Assembly: GCA_003963365.1 (NCBI GenBank)
Contig: RXJG01000004.1
Location: forward strand, 1,058,504 to 1,122,503
DNA: 64,000 nt
Direction of reading: 5' to 3'
Source: Sphingobacteriales bacterium
GTDB lineage: Bacteria > Bacteroidota > Bacteroidia > Chitinophagales > Chitinophagaceae
Position numbers and translations under genes: made by a program. The notes beneath the pieces are model-generated. The model saw nothing but the letters and a program-made list of their open reading frames with translations, did no database searches and was not told where the DNA came from. Positions 47,975-54,553 of this stretch are shown here, in pieces (the first letter of the stretch is position 1; each line of letters starts with the position of its first letter).

Positions 47975-48611
47975 CCTCATCTCCAAAATCTTTCTGATTT
48001 ACACGTAACCATTTTACCCTTCCTTTATCTATTGCATCTCTTATTAATTGCTGCCTTTTTGATAAAGCGGATGTACCAGTCTTTACTTCTATAAAATGAA
48101 TTGTTACGGTTTCTAAAGCTTCTGCTCCCGAAAAAACAATTAAATCAATTGGGCTGCCTACAAATCGTATATCTTTTGGATTAAACTGACTCATAGCCTC
48201 ACTAAATGGAATCAAATGCTCTGTAACCTTCCCCAAAACATTTCTCACACTTCTATTTGCCGCATCCTTTCTAATTCTCTCTTCATTTTCGATTATCCAC
48301 TGTTGTAATAAAGCAGTGGCCTTGTCCGTTGCTGCTTGCATCATTACTTTTCTATGCGTTTCTAATTCTTTATTTTTCCAGTCCTCAAATTGTTTTGCAG
48401 CAAATTCTTGGGCAATCCCTCTTGCATCAGCTACCAAATTTTGAAGCTCTAAATCTTTCTCTTTTAATACATTTTCCTTCTTTAATAATTCTAAATCAAA
48501 TTGAGTTTTTAAGGTTTTACGCTTTTCATGATTTGAACTGATAATGGCTATAACAATTATTAAAAAAATTATTGACAGAATAACTATCGTGACAACAATT
48601 GGATTATCCAT
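47952..48611 (-). CDS. Membrane-anchored Holliday-junction-resolvase-like endonuclease
   Basis: A 219-residue protein with an N-terminal TM helix (about 6-24, IVVTIVILSIIFLIIVIAI), a charged coiled coil (about 28-110) and a C-terminal domain of the 'endonuclease related to archaeal Holliday junction resolvase' type. In that domain RSVRNVLGKVTEHLIPF precedes the nuclease core FVGSPIDLIVFSG...IHFIEVKTGTSALSKRQQLI. The D, E-x-K (IEVKTG) and Q residues form a PD-(D/E)XK-like site. It is the last gene of the minus-strand transposase-XRE-nuclease group (23 bases after the XRE gene). A nuclease carried by a transposon may assist transposition, target other DNA, or be neutral cargo. Confidence 0.85.
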   Translation of the reverse strand: MDNPIVVTIVILSIIFLIIVIAIISSNHEKRKTLKTQFDLELLKKENVLKEKDLELQNLVADARGIAQEFAAKQFEDWKNKELETHRKVMMQAATDKATALLQQWIIENEERIRKDAANRSVRNVLGKVTEHLIPFSEAMSQFNPKDIRFVGSPIDLIVFSGAEALETVTIHFIEVKTGTSALSKRQQLIRDAIDKGRVKWLRVNQKDFGDEVNEALKQ

Positions 48612-48634
48612 AAACAGGTTATTATACCTGAAAT

Positions 48635-48844
48635 TTATAGAAAGTCTTTCACATCAACATCTAACTTGTCAGCAATCTTTTTTAGAGTAAGGATATAACT
48701 ATTTCTTTTACCCTTCTCTATCTCACAAATAGCCCCGTAATGTATATTACACATCTTTCCCAAGTCACGCAAATAAAGACCTTTGGCCTCTCTCGCTGCC
48801 TTTATCTTTTTGCCCATCTCTTTTAAAAAAATATCTTCTTTCAT
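48635..48844 (-). CDS. XRE-family helix-turn-helix regulator
   Basis: A 69-residue protein that is almost wholly a Cro/C1-type HTH: KKIKAAREAKGLYLRDLGKM followed by HYGAICEIEKGKRNSYILTL and LKKIADKLDVDVKDF. The start codon overlaps the stop of the transposase gene (ATGA, 48841-48844), so translation is coupled to the transposase. It is a candidate repressor of the divergent promoter region at 49768-49846. Confidence 0.9.
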   Translation of the reverse strand: MKEDIFLKEMGKKIKAAREAKGLYLRDLGKMCNIHYGAICEIEKGKRNSYILTLKKIADKLDVDVKDFL

Positions 48845-49767
48845 TCTTTACCTATTAATTGGTTATACTTTAATCTGCCATTACATTTTTTTAATGCTTC
48901 TGCAAATCTTTCATCTTGAAAAGCTTCCCTGTTATTGTATCGGAAAGTTGATTCATTACAATAACGTTGAAGGTGCTTTGGTGACACGCTGTGATGTATG
49001 CCATCTATTTGTTTCTTTAGTAGATTCCAATAACCTTCCAAATTGTTTGTATGAACTAAAATATCTTCTTTACGAACATATTCTTTAACTCTGTGGTTTA
49101 CCTTACGATGTTTATATTTCTGTCCTACTCTGTTATAAGCATGATGTTCGTCTGATACCATAAAACTATCTGGAGCAACAAAACCTTCTATTGCTGAACT
49201 AATGTTTTCAATATTGGTTTGAGGGATAACTTTTGTCTTTACTTTACCATCACGTTGTAGCGCACCAAAAACCATAGTTTTATTATCTAATCCTTTTAAT
49301 TTTTCTTTCTTACTGGCATGAATATTTTTTAAACTGCCACCGATGTAAGTTTCATCCACTTCCACGATTCCTTCTAATAATTCCGGAGCATTATCTGTCA
49401 GCATTTCACGGATTCTGTGATTTAAAAACCATGCTGTCTTTTGTGTTGTGCCAAGCCAGTTTGCTAATTGTAAACTACTGATACCTTTACTATGTACTGA
49501 TAAAATGTAAGTAGCCAAAAACCATTTTTGCAAAGAAATTTTTGAGTTTTCATAAACTGTGCCAACCGTTACAGTAAACTTTTTTCTGCATTGCTTTTCT
49601 CTGCACTTAAATACTTTACCATTAGCAAACCGACAAACATTTATTGAACCACAAAAAGGACAGGCTGGTGTACCGTTCCATCTTTGTTGTTCTAAATATT
49701 CTCGACACTTTTCATCGGTGCTAAACTCTTTCTGAAATTCTAATATACTCTTGAATGTTTTCATCAT
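48841..49767 (-). CDS. IS1595-family (ISXO2-like) transposase
   Basis: A 308-residue DDE-type transposase. The N-terminal zinc ribbon has C36, C39, C55 and C60 (CPFCG...CREKQC). It is followed by an HTH (ISSLQLANWLGTTQKTAWFL) and the ISXO2-like catalytic domain with D138 (VEVDETYIGG), D206 (VSDEHHAY) and the NNLEGYWNLLKKQIDGIHH block typical of IS1595. It appears full length and intact. The stop overlaps the XRE start. The start region shares the 10-base sequence CTATGACAAA with the divergent gene at 49847. This is the transposase of the element bounded by 47793 and 51619. Confidence 0.94.
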   Translation of the reverse strand: MMKTFKSILEFQKEFSTDEKCREYLEQQRWNGTPACPFCGSINVCRFANGKVFKCREKQCRKKFTVTVGTVYENSKISLQKWFLATYILSVHSKGISSLQLANWLGTTQKTAWFLNHRIREMLTDNAPELLEGIVEVDETYIGGSLKNIHASKKEKLKGLDNKTMVFGALQRDGKVKTKVIPQTNIENISSAIEGFVAPDSFMVSDEHHAYNRVGQKYKHRKVNHRVKEYVRKEDILVHTNNLEGYWNLLKKQIDGIHHSVSPKHLQRYCNESTFRYNNREAFQDERFAEALKKCNGRLKYNQLIGKE

Positions 49768-49772
49768 TTTAG

Positions 49773-49854
49773 TTTGTCATAGTTAAAGGTAGTAAGTTTA
49801 TTTGGAACTACCAAATTTTATTTAGAATTTCGTTCTATTATTATCTATGACAAA
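49773..49854. promoter_or_regulatory. Symmetric divergent control region
   Basis: Only 79 bases separate the divergent transposase and zinc-ribbon genes. TTTGTCATAG (49773-49782) and CTATGACAAA (49845-49854) are exact inverted copies, the second including the ATG of the plus-strand gene. Inside lie GGTAGT/ACTACC (49788 / 49806) and TTTGG/CCAAA hairpins. The symmetry would suit one regulator acting on both operons. Confidence 0.6.
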
Positions 49855-50248
49855 ATTAGAATCTATTTATAAAATATTCCCTCAAGAATCGGATGCGATT
49901 AAGTTCCTTGAACAAGAGATATGGAATAATGTTCCAAAATGTCCATATTGTAATACCTCTTTTTATTCTCCAATAAAAAATCAATTACGATATCATTGTA
50001 ATAAATGCAATTCAAATTTTAGTGTTACAGTTAGAACCCTCTTTCATAAAAGTAAGGTTGACCTGAGAAAATGGTTTTATGTAATAGAAATATTATCGTT
50101 AGGAGAACACAAAACAATTAGAGAGTTTGGGGAAGAAATAAATGTTACAAAAGACACCGCTGCAAGAATGATTAAAGCTATTAAACAAACCTTTTTAACT
50201 GACAATGATTTTATAACTACTATTTTAAATAAGATACATAATGGATAA
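49847..50248 (+). CDS. Stand-alone zinc-ribbon/HTH protein related to the IS1595 transposase N-terminus
   Basis: A 133-residue protein homologous to about the first 120 residues of the divergent transposase. It has the zinc ribbon CPYC...CNKC (C32, C35, C51, C54), FSVTVRTLFHKSKVDLRKWF against FTVTVGTVYENSKISLQKWF, then the HTH (KTIREFGEEINVTKDTAARM). The catalytic DDE domain is absent and the gene ends cleanly, overlapping the P63C start by 8 bases. It could compete for transposon ends, act as a repressor, or give DNA targeting to the P63C protein. It is not a truncated fragment, since it is coupled to another gene and has its own stop. Confidence 0.85.
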   Translation: MTKLESIYKIFPQESDAIKFLEQEIWNNVPKCPYCNTSFYSPIKNQLRYHCNKCNSNFSVTVRTLFHKSKVDLRKWFYVIEILSLGEHKTIREFGEEINVTKDTAARMIKAIKQTFLTDNDFITTILNKIHNG

Positions 50249-51152
50249 AAAAATATTAAAAGCCACCCATCAGGGTGAATTACCTATTCCTAACTTCCCA
50301 ATTTCTTGTGCAGTGTTAGATGATGGTACAAGAATTTTAGTTGATAGAAGTGTTGCAACAGCATTAGGCGTTAAAGGTGGAGGGGCATATTGGGCTAAAA
50401 AAAGAGACGATAAAAAAGGCGCTTTGCTCCCCGAATACATTTCAGCAAAATACCTTCAAAAATTCATCTCACCAGAAGTGCGTTTAAAGCTATCAAATCC
50501 AATTACTTATATAAACAAATCTGGTAAAGAAAGTGAAGGAATACCAGCAGAAACTCTGTTGGATATATGTGATATTTGGATTGATGCAGCAGAAAACGGC
50601 GCTTTGGGTGAAAATCAATTAAAAATTGCCAAAAACGCACAATTATTAATAAGGGGGTTTGCTGCGGTAGGTATTATTGCACTTGTTGATGAAGCCACAG
50701 GATACCAAGATGAACGTACTAAAGATGCTTTAGCAAAAATTTTAGAGGAATTTTTATTAAAAGAGAATAAACCTTACATAGGCGCTTTTCCTACCGAATT
50801 TTATAAACAGATTTATAGGTTAAATAATTGGCCTTGGAATCCAAATAGCACAAAAAGACCCGGAGTAATTGGCAAATGGACTAATGATATAATTTACGAA
50901 AGATTAGCGCCAGGAGTATTAGAAGAATTAAAAAAAAGAAACCCAACAATAAAACCGGGGCTAAGAAAATATAAGCACTTCCAATTTTTGACAGATGAGG
51001 TAGGAGACCCTGCGTTAAAAACTCATTTTGATGGGGTAACAGCTTTACAAAGAGCAGCGCCAAATTGGAGTACATTTATTAGATTATTAGAAAGAGCATA
51101 CCCAAAATTTGGAGATAATTTAAAAATAGATTTTCCAGATGATGAAATATAA
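50241..51152 (+). CDS. P63C-domain protein
   Basis: A 303-residue protein. The N-terminal part (about 1-110: ILKATHQGELPIPNFPISCAV...ILVDRSVATALGV) resembles the region often preceding P63C. The central block VGIIALVDEATGYQDERTKDAL and EFYKQIYRLNNWPW...GVIGKWTNDIIYERLAPGV is the P63C signature found in phage and mobile-element proteins. The biochemical role of P63C is not known. The start overlaps the zinc-ribbon gene by 8 bases, so both are probably made together. A structured terminator region follows at 51190-51270. Confidence 0.88.
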   Translation: MDKKILKATHQGELPIPNFPISCAVLDDGTRILVDRSVATALGVKGGGAYWAKKRDDKKGALLPEYISAKYLQKFISPEVRLKLSNPITYINKSGKESEGIPAETLLDICDIWIDAAENGALGENQLKIAKNAQLLIRGFAAVGIIALVDEATGYQDERTKDALAKILEEFLLKENKPYIGAFPTEFYKQIYRLNNWPWNPNSTKRPGVIGKWTNDIIYERLAPGVLEELKKRNPTIKPGLRKYKHFQFLTDEVGDPALKTHFDGVTALQRAAPNWSTFIRLLERAYPKFGDNLKIDFPDDEI

Positions 51153-51189
51153 AAAGGGCTTATTAAGCCCCTTAAATAGTTGACAAGAA

Positions 51190-51270
51190 ATAACAGCATC
51201 AAAGTATGTGCTGTGAACCCTGTAAATTAAGCATCTCATTAGTGCTGATATTTACAGGGGTTTCTGTTTT
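51190..51270 (+). terminator. Double hairpin/terminator after the P63C gene
   Basis: Two hairpins in a row: ACAGCA/TGCTGT (about 51193-51214), then a perfect 10-bp stem CCCTGTAAAT (51218-51227) with ATTTACAGGG (51250-51259). The second has an inner AGCA/TGCT pair and a T-rich tail. A weaker GGGCTT/AAGCCC hairpin sits directly at the stop (51156-51170). It is more structure than a simple terminator needs and could also be a small RNA. Confidence 0.7.
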
Positions 51271-51280
51271 ACAAAAATAC

Positions 51281-51288
51281 TAAATTTG
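51281..51288 (+). promoter_or_regulatory. Candidate promoter box (TAAATTTG)
   Basis: TAAATTTG matches TAnnTTTG and ends only 5 bases before the ATG at 51294, so the transcript would be nearly leaderless. Confidence 0.5.
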
Positions 51289-51293
51289 TATCT

Positions 51294-51404
51294 ATGGCAA
51301 AAGCTAAAAAGAAATCAGCAAAAGAGGCATCCAGCTTGTTTCATAATATCATGGCGGCATCGGTTAAACCACTGCCTAAAAAGAAAGCTGCTAAAAAGAA
51401 ATGA
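51294..51404 (+). CDS. Small lysine/alanine-rich protein (36 aa)
   Basis: The product is MAKAKKKSAKEASSLFHNIM... ending in two KKKAA-type clusters, 36 residues, strongly basic and reminiscent of histone-H1-like or ribosome-associated tails. A promoter-like TAAATTTG precedes it and its stop overlaps the next start (ATGA, 51401-51404). The coupling argues for a real gene. It is the first of two small ORFs at the right end of the transposon. Confidence 0.6.
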   Translation: MAKAKKKSAKEASSLFHNIMAASVKPLPKKKAAKKK

Positions 51405-51589
51405 AATTCGCTTTTACACTAATATTAGTTTTCATTTCATGGTGGGGGTTTATTGCCTTTTTATATATTGTCTTAAATAATATTCTTCCTGATAAATGGT
51501 ATATAGCAATTCCTTTATTTCTTGCATCATGGGGTTGGTTTTTCTTATTTAGGTGGTTTGCTGAAATGTACCGAAACAAATATAATTAG
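51401..51589 (+). CDS. Small two-helix membrane protein (62 aa)
   Basis: A 62-residue protein with two TM helices (about 4-26, FTLILVFISWWGFIAFLYIVL, and 33-52, WYIAIPLFLASWGWFFLFRW) and a short basic tail (EMYRNKYN). The start codon overlaps the stop of the 36-aa gene. No family is recognised. It ends 4 bases before the right terminal inverted repeat, so the pair is transposon cargo. Confidence 0.65.
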   Translation: MKFAFTLILVFISWWGFIAFLYIVLNNILPDKWYIAIPLFLASWGWFFLFRWFAEMYRNKYN

Positions 51590-51593
51590 CTTA

Positions 51594-51619
51594 CATGGTC
51601 TAACTTGTATATAGTTACC
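51594..51619 (-). repeat. Right terminal inverted repeat (26 bp)
   Basis: Exact reverse complement of 47793-47818. It is followed by the second TGGGGACA copy (51620-51627) and the right half of the REP (CACGAACCAAGGCGGTG, 51626-51642). Confidence 0.93.
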
Positions 51620-51641
51620 TGGGGACACGAACCAAGGCGGT

Positions 51642-51688
51642 GTAGATTAATTTTAGTTCCTTCTATTTCCGCAGGTTCTGGCTTGTCC
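51642..51688. repeat. Direct repeat, copy 2 (47 bp)
   Basis: Same orientation as 47091-47137, 45 of 47 identical. It lies just outside the right REP half. Confidence 0.9.
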
Positions 51689-51713
51689 AACTCCGCCAAA
51701 AATAAAAATCTTT

Positions 51714-52550
51714 CTAATCCGTTTGTGCCGGCTCACCCGGTTTTTTAAAACCATATGTAAACGAGATACCTAATGCAATACCACAGAAAAGAAGTGCAAC
51801 AAATGCACGTACAATTTCATTTCCACCACCTGCAGATGGATTGGCAATGGCATCGGGTACGTGAAAGCCAAGAAAAAATAGAAAAAGCATGATGGCTAAA
51901 AGCAATGCAACCGGCTTTATCCATATTTTTAAAATAATTGCCACTGCCGAACTGATCAATGCAGTTCCTGTAAAATAAGTCCAGAACACCGGTGCCCCCA
52001 TGAATTTAGGAACCAGTGTAGATACAAAACTGGTAAAAACAAAATGAGTGGATCCAAACAATATGATGAGGGCAGCAAAAAAAACTCTTCCTGATGGAAT
52101 TAATTTTTCTAACAATAACGTAAAGGAGTTCTCTCCGTTGCTGTAATAACTGCTGCCTGCAAATGAACCGGCCATTACAAAGGCACCGCCGCTATACGCC
52201 AGCGCCTCACCGGCACCAAACCACACTTCCATACGGGAAACTTTATCAGGACTAATAAAAAGTATATAGGGCAGGTGGCAGGCGATGAGCATAACAAGAA
52301 AATAAAATCCTAAATAAAGGCATATATTTTTTGTATTGACCAGTTTGGTTTCAAACAATCCTGAAATAATAAGACCTGCGAGTATTAAAGCAATGCCGGT
52401 AAGAACAGGGAAGATTATATAATTATGGGCCCATACAGGAAAGGGAGGCAATATTTCCGGCCGAAAATCTTTGATAATAATTTGGTGAACTCCTAAAGCG
52501 GCGATGCCGATGCCATATAAAAAGCGGCCGGTTTTAATAAATTGTTTCAT
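51714..52550 (-). CDS. DoxX-like polytopic membrane protein
   Basis: A 278-residue protein with about eight hydrophobic helices arranged as two similar halves, each like a four-helix DoxX-type unit (IKTGRFLYGIGIAALGVHQII and IPSGRVFFAALIILFGSTHFVF). Conserved HQ/H residues at the end of the first helix of each half support the family. DoxX-like proteins have been linked to redox processes, but no role is assigned here. It ends close to the repeated region (51642-51688). No operon partner is obvious; the next gene upstream is 141 bases away. Confidence 0.75.
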   Translation of the reverse strand: MKQFIKTGRFLYGIGIAALGVHQIIIKDFRPEILPPFPVWAHNYIIFPVLTGIALILAGLIISGLFETKLVNTKNICLYLGFYFLVMLIACHLPYILFISPDKVSRMEVWFGAGEALAYSGGAFVMAGSFAGSSYYSNGENSFTLLLEKLIPSGRVFFAALIILFGSTHFVFTSFVSTLVPKFMGAPVFWTYFTGTALISSAVAIILKIWIKPVALLLAIMLFLFFLGFHVPDAIANPSAGGGNEIVRAFVALLFCGIALGISFTYGFKKPGEPAQTD

Positions 52551-52584
52551 TAGTATCAGTATTTGAAGAAATGATCAAATTTAT

Positions 52585-52608
52585 ATCTCCGCAGGGTCTG
52601 GCTTATCC
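52585..52608. repeat. Partial third copy of the 47-bp repeat
   Basis: Matches the last 24 bases of the direct repeat at 22 of 24 positions (core CCGCAGGGTCTGGCTT). It lies directly upstream of the DoxX-like gene. Confidence 0.7.
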
Positions 52609-52691
52609 GTCTCGGTGGGGCAGAAGGAAGCAAAATTGAAACAGAAGCGTTGTGTGTGCTTTTAATATTCCTTGCTTTTTAAGTTGGTGCA

Positions 52692-53123
52692 TCAGGCGTC
52701 TTTTTTAACCCGCAACTTTATGGCAGCTAATAATGTAAACACAGCTGCTAAAAAGCTAATACTGGCTGCAAAGGGGAAAAAGTCCAGCAATTCAATTATT
52801 GCAAAGTATAAATATCCAAGGCCTATTGGATAGAGTAATTGTCTTACTAATACCGGGTTATCATTAGCATGATTAGAAAGTAGCCATAGCAAAATGATTG
52901 TCATAAAAAATAAGCCAAAAATTATTAAACTATATCCAGAGAAATAGTCTGCCATACTTTTAGTCGCACCCATAAATTCCGACTTATTACTTTTCATCGA
53001 CTGTACCACCTCAGCAATTTTGGGGTCTTTTGGTTTGTCCCAGCCGAAATGACCTAAACTATGGCCTATTAAGTGGATAAATACAAATATTGCGGCTGTC
53101 CTGGCAAATAATTTTGCTGTCAT
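52692..53123 (-). CDS. Four-helix membrane protein of unknown function
   Basis: A 143-residue protein with four predicted TM helices. The first contains histidines (FVFIHLIGHSLGHFGWDKP), followed by a short extracytoplasmic segment (FMGATKSMADYFSGYSL). The remaining helices are hydrophobic without marked motifs, with a basic end (KLRVKKDA). I recognise no named family with confidence. The HxxGHxxGHF pattern may bind a metal or haem. The flanking spacers contain GC-rich dyads unlike ordinary chromosomal spacers here. Confidence 0.7.
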   Translation of the reverse strand: MTAKLFARTAAIFVFIHLIGHSLGHFGWDKPKDPKIAEVVQSMKSNKSEFMGATKSMADYFSGYSLIIFGLFFMTIILLWLLSNHANDNPVLVRQLLYPIGLGYLYFAIIELLDFFPFAASISFLAAVFTLLAAIKLRVKKDA

Positions 53124-53368
53124 GGGTTTATTCGTCTAAATTTTTTTTATAATCTCGTCCATAAAAGTTACAAACAGTTTGGCTTGGCGTTCGGCGGGCA
53201 TTTGAAAAAAGTCTGCCGCTTACCGAAGCTGATTAAAGTTACAAATGTTATTTGATAATTCTGTTGCTCAGATATTAAAGGTCCGCCTGTGCAAATGCCG
53301 ATAAAAAATGATGTTGAAGTTGTGTTGTCTGTCTGCCCAACTGCCGCCCAACCGTTTGGTGGTTCGTA
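53124..53368. other. Dyad-rich spacer
   Basis: No gene. A hairpin of TTCGG...CCGAA with an inner CGGGCA/TGCCGC stem (53190-53229) is flanked by two copies of AAAGTTACAAA (53166, 53234). At the right, CCCAACTGCCGCCCAACCG (53337-53355) and GGTTCGT (53361-53367) recall the sequences next to other REP copies. Confidence 0.5.
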
Positions 53369-53881
53369 TTATGACTGTTGACGACTGTCTTGTTTCAGTG
53401 ATTTAAAAATTGCAATGACCAGCACCAATACCAATAGCCCAACCGTCACTGGTACGAACCAAATGCTAAGTCTGCGTGTCATATTAAGCGCTGTCAAATA
53501 GATTGAAAAGACCAAAAATGTAAACACCATCAACACAAATACTTTCAAAAATCTTATTAACCTTGTGGCAATTGTATATTGTCTTTTTGCATTGTCAACC
53601 GTTATTTTTGTCAAATAATTGAACAGGTAAGGATAGTGATTGATCTTTGTTAATCCGAAATAAATAATCGTCGCAAACGCAGGAAATATCAGGATGACAT
53701 TTTTATTTCCAAAATTGTCTGGATGACCTGCAAAATTGAAATGGGTAGGGATCTTGTCCGGAAGTTTAAAATAAACAAAGGCTGTCAACGCCAGGAGCAC
53801 TATGAAAAATATTCTTCCAATAAGCTCAATGCTTAAATCAAATGGGGTAGGTTCTATGTCTATTTTAGGTCTTGTCTCCAT
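53369..53881 (-). CDS. DUF1648-domain membrane protein
   Basis: A 170-residue protein with four hydrophobic helices. Residues 36-75 (YFKLPDKIPTHFNFAGHPDNFGNK) carry the DUF1648 signature with the PxHFNxxG core. DUF1648 is found in SdpI-like immunity proteins and many small membrane proteins of Gram-positives and Bacteroidota. Here the domain stands alone, with no SdpC-like toxin nearby, so the role is open. The gene ends RQQS close to a REP-like spacer. Confidence 0.85.
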   Translation of the reverse strand: METRPKIDIEPTPFDLSIELIGRIFFIVLLALTAFVYFKLPDKIPTHFNFAGHPDNFGNKNVILIFPAFATIIYFGLTKINHYPYLFNYLTKITVDNAKRQYTIATRLIRFLKVFVLMVFTFLVFSIYLTALNMTRRLSIWFVPVTVGLLVLVLVIAIFKSLKQDSRQQS

Positions 53882-53921
53882 AACGAACTGTCAATTTATG
53901 CTGATTTTTTAGATGACACAC

Positions 53922-53973
53922 AACAACGGCGGACGTTTTGAAAACGTCAGACCGCAATCAAAGCCCGGCATTG
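53922..53973. repeat. Long imperfect hairpin upstream of the DUF1648 gene
   Basis: A perfect 8-bp inner palindrome GACGTTTT-g-AAAACGTC (53932-53948) is enclosed by imperfect outer arms (ACAACGGCGGAC against GCCCGGCATTGT). The layout is similar to folded recombination sites or RNA hairpins. No integrase gene is in the window. Confidence 0.55.
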
Positions 53974-54088
53974 TTTAAAAGTTTAAGTTAAGAACTATTG
54001 CTGAAACTTATTCGTCACGCCAGAACAAAAACTGATTAGCGAACTGAAGATGAGAATGTATTCTTGTCCCCCCGACTGCCGCCAAACT

Positions 54089-54124
54089 ATCATAATGATT
54101 CGTGGGACACGAACCAAGGCGGTG
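54089..54124. repeat. REP palindrome, uninterrupted copy
   Basis: ATCATAATGATTCGTGGGA continues into CACGAACCAAGGCGGTGG. It matches the outer flank of the transposon on both sides, so it models the empty insertion site. Stem TTCGTG/CACGAA. Confidence 0.85.
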
Positions 54125-54144
54125 GTATGTTTAAACTCTGTCAA

Positions 54145-54534
54145 TTATTTTCTTATTAACTTAAAACTCAAAGTAGTAATTATAATTGCGATTATAGAAA
54201 TCAATGGAATAACGAGAAAAAGAAAAGTAAGTTTTGTCCTAGGTGCTGTTAAAACTCCACTATAACCAATTAAAGAAGCAGTCGTTAAAATAATAGTCAG
54301 CCAATAAAATGCCTTGCGGGATTTGTTTGTCCAACGAATTGAAATTTTATTAAAATAAAAAAGTCCAATAAAGGGGATGAGAACCCAACCAATAAAAAGC
54401 ATGATTAAAAGAATGGAACTTTGGTTACGGCCTGCATTAAGCAAGAAATATAGAGATACAATAGCTCCAATTATAGAAACTGTAAGAGCAACTGTCCGCC
54501 AAATATTGATATTGAATGTTTTTGTTTTTGTCAT
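54145..54534 (-). CDS. Four-helix membrane protein of unknown function, REP-flanked
   Basis: A 129-residue protein with four TM helices separated by short loops (helix 1 VALTVSIIGAIVSLYFLLNAG; helix 2 SSILLIMLFIGWVLIPFIGLF). The only charged stretch is SIRWTNKSRKAF. No family recognised. REP sequences lie on both sides in inverted orientation (54089-54124 and 54583-54598). The upstream TGTCGA...GTAGCAGCCAA motif (54554-54576) is shared with the gene at 62902-63516. These flanks suggest acquisition as a module. Confidence 0.7.
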   Translation of the reverse strand: MTKTKTFNINIWRTVALTVSIIGAIVSLYFLLNAGRNQSSILLIMLFIGWVLIPFIGLFYFNKISIRWTNKSRKAFYWLTIILTTASLIGYSGVLTAPRTKLTFLFLVIPLISIIAIIITTLSFKLIRK

Positions 54535-54553
54535 TATCAGTCAAAATTTTTGG

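Larger units (their letters stand above)
47793..51619. mobile_element. IS1595-family transposon with passenger genes, inserted in a REP palindrome
   Basis: The element is 3,827 bp. Its ends are perfect 26-bp inverted repeats (47793-47818 and 51594-51619; starting GGTAACTATATAC and ending GACCATG). It is flanked by identical 8-bp direct repeats TGGGGACA (47785-47792, 51620-51627), which fits the 8-bp duplication known for the IS1595 family. It carries an IS1595-type transposase on the minus strand with XRE and endonuclease genes behind it. On the plus strand it carries a divergent zinc-ribbon protein gene with a P63C gene behind it, and small ORFs at both ends. All interior genes are more AT-rich than the chromosome around them by eye. 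Boundaries are defined by sequence; mobility is inferred. Confidence 0.92.

Noticed and set aside
49847..50248. Truncated transposase remnant
   Set aside because: The ORF has its own start and stop, intact zinc ligands and a coupled downstream gene, so a functional stand-alone protein is more likely.
47091..51688. 47-bp direct repeats as the target duplication of the transposon
   Set aside because: They lie outside the REP sequences and bracket the RAYT gene too; the 8-bp TGGGGACA copies directly at the inverted repeats explain the insertion better.
53369..53881. SdpI-type immunity protein with a toxin partner
   Set aside because: The DUF1648 domain fits, but no SdpC-like or other toxin gene is adjacent.
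53922..53973. Integron attC site
   Set aside because: The fold is suggestive but the terminal core triplets do not fit the attC consensus well and no integrase is present; kept only as a dyad.
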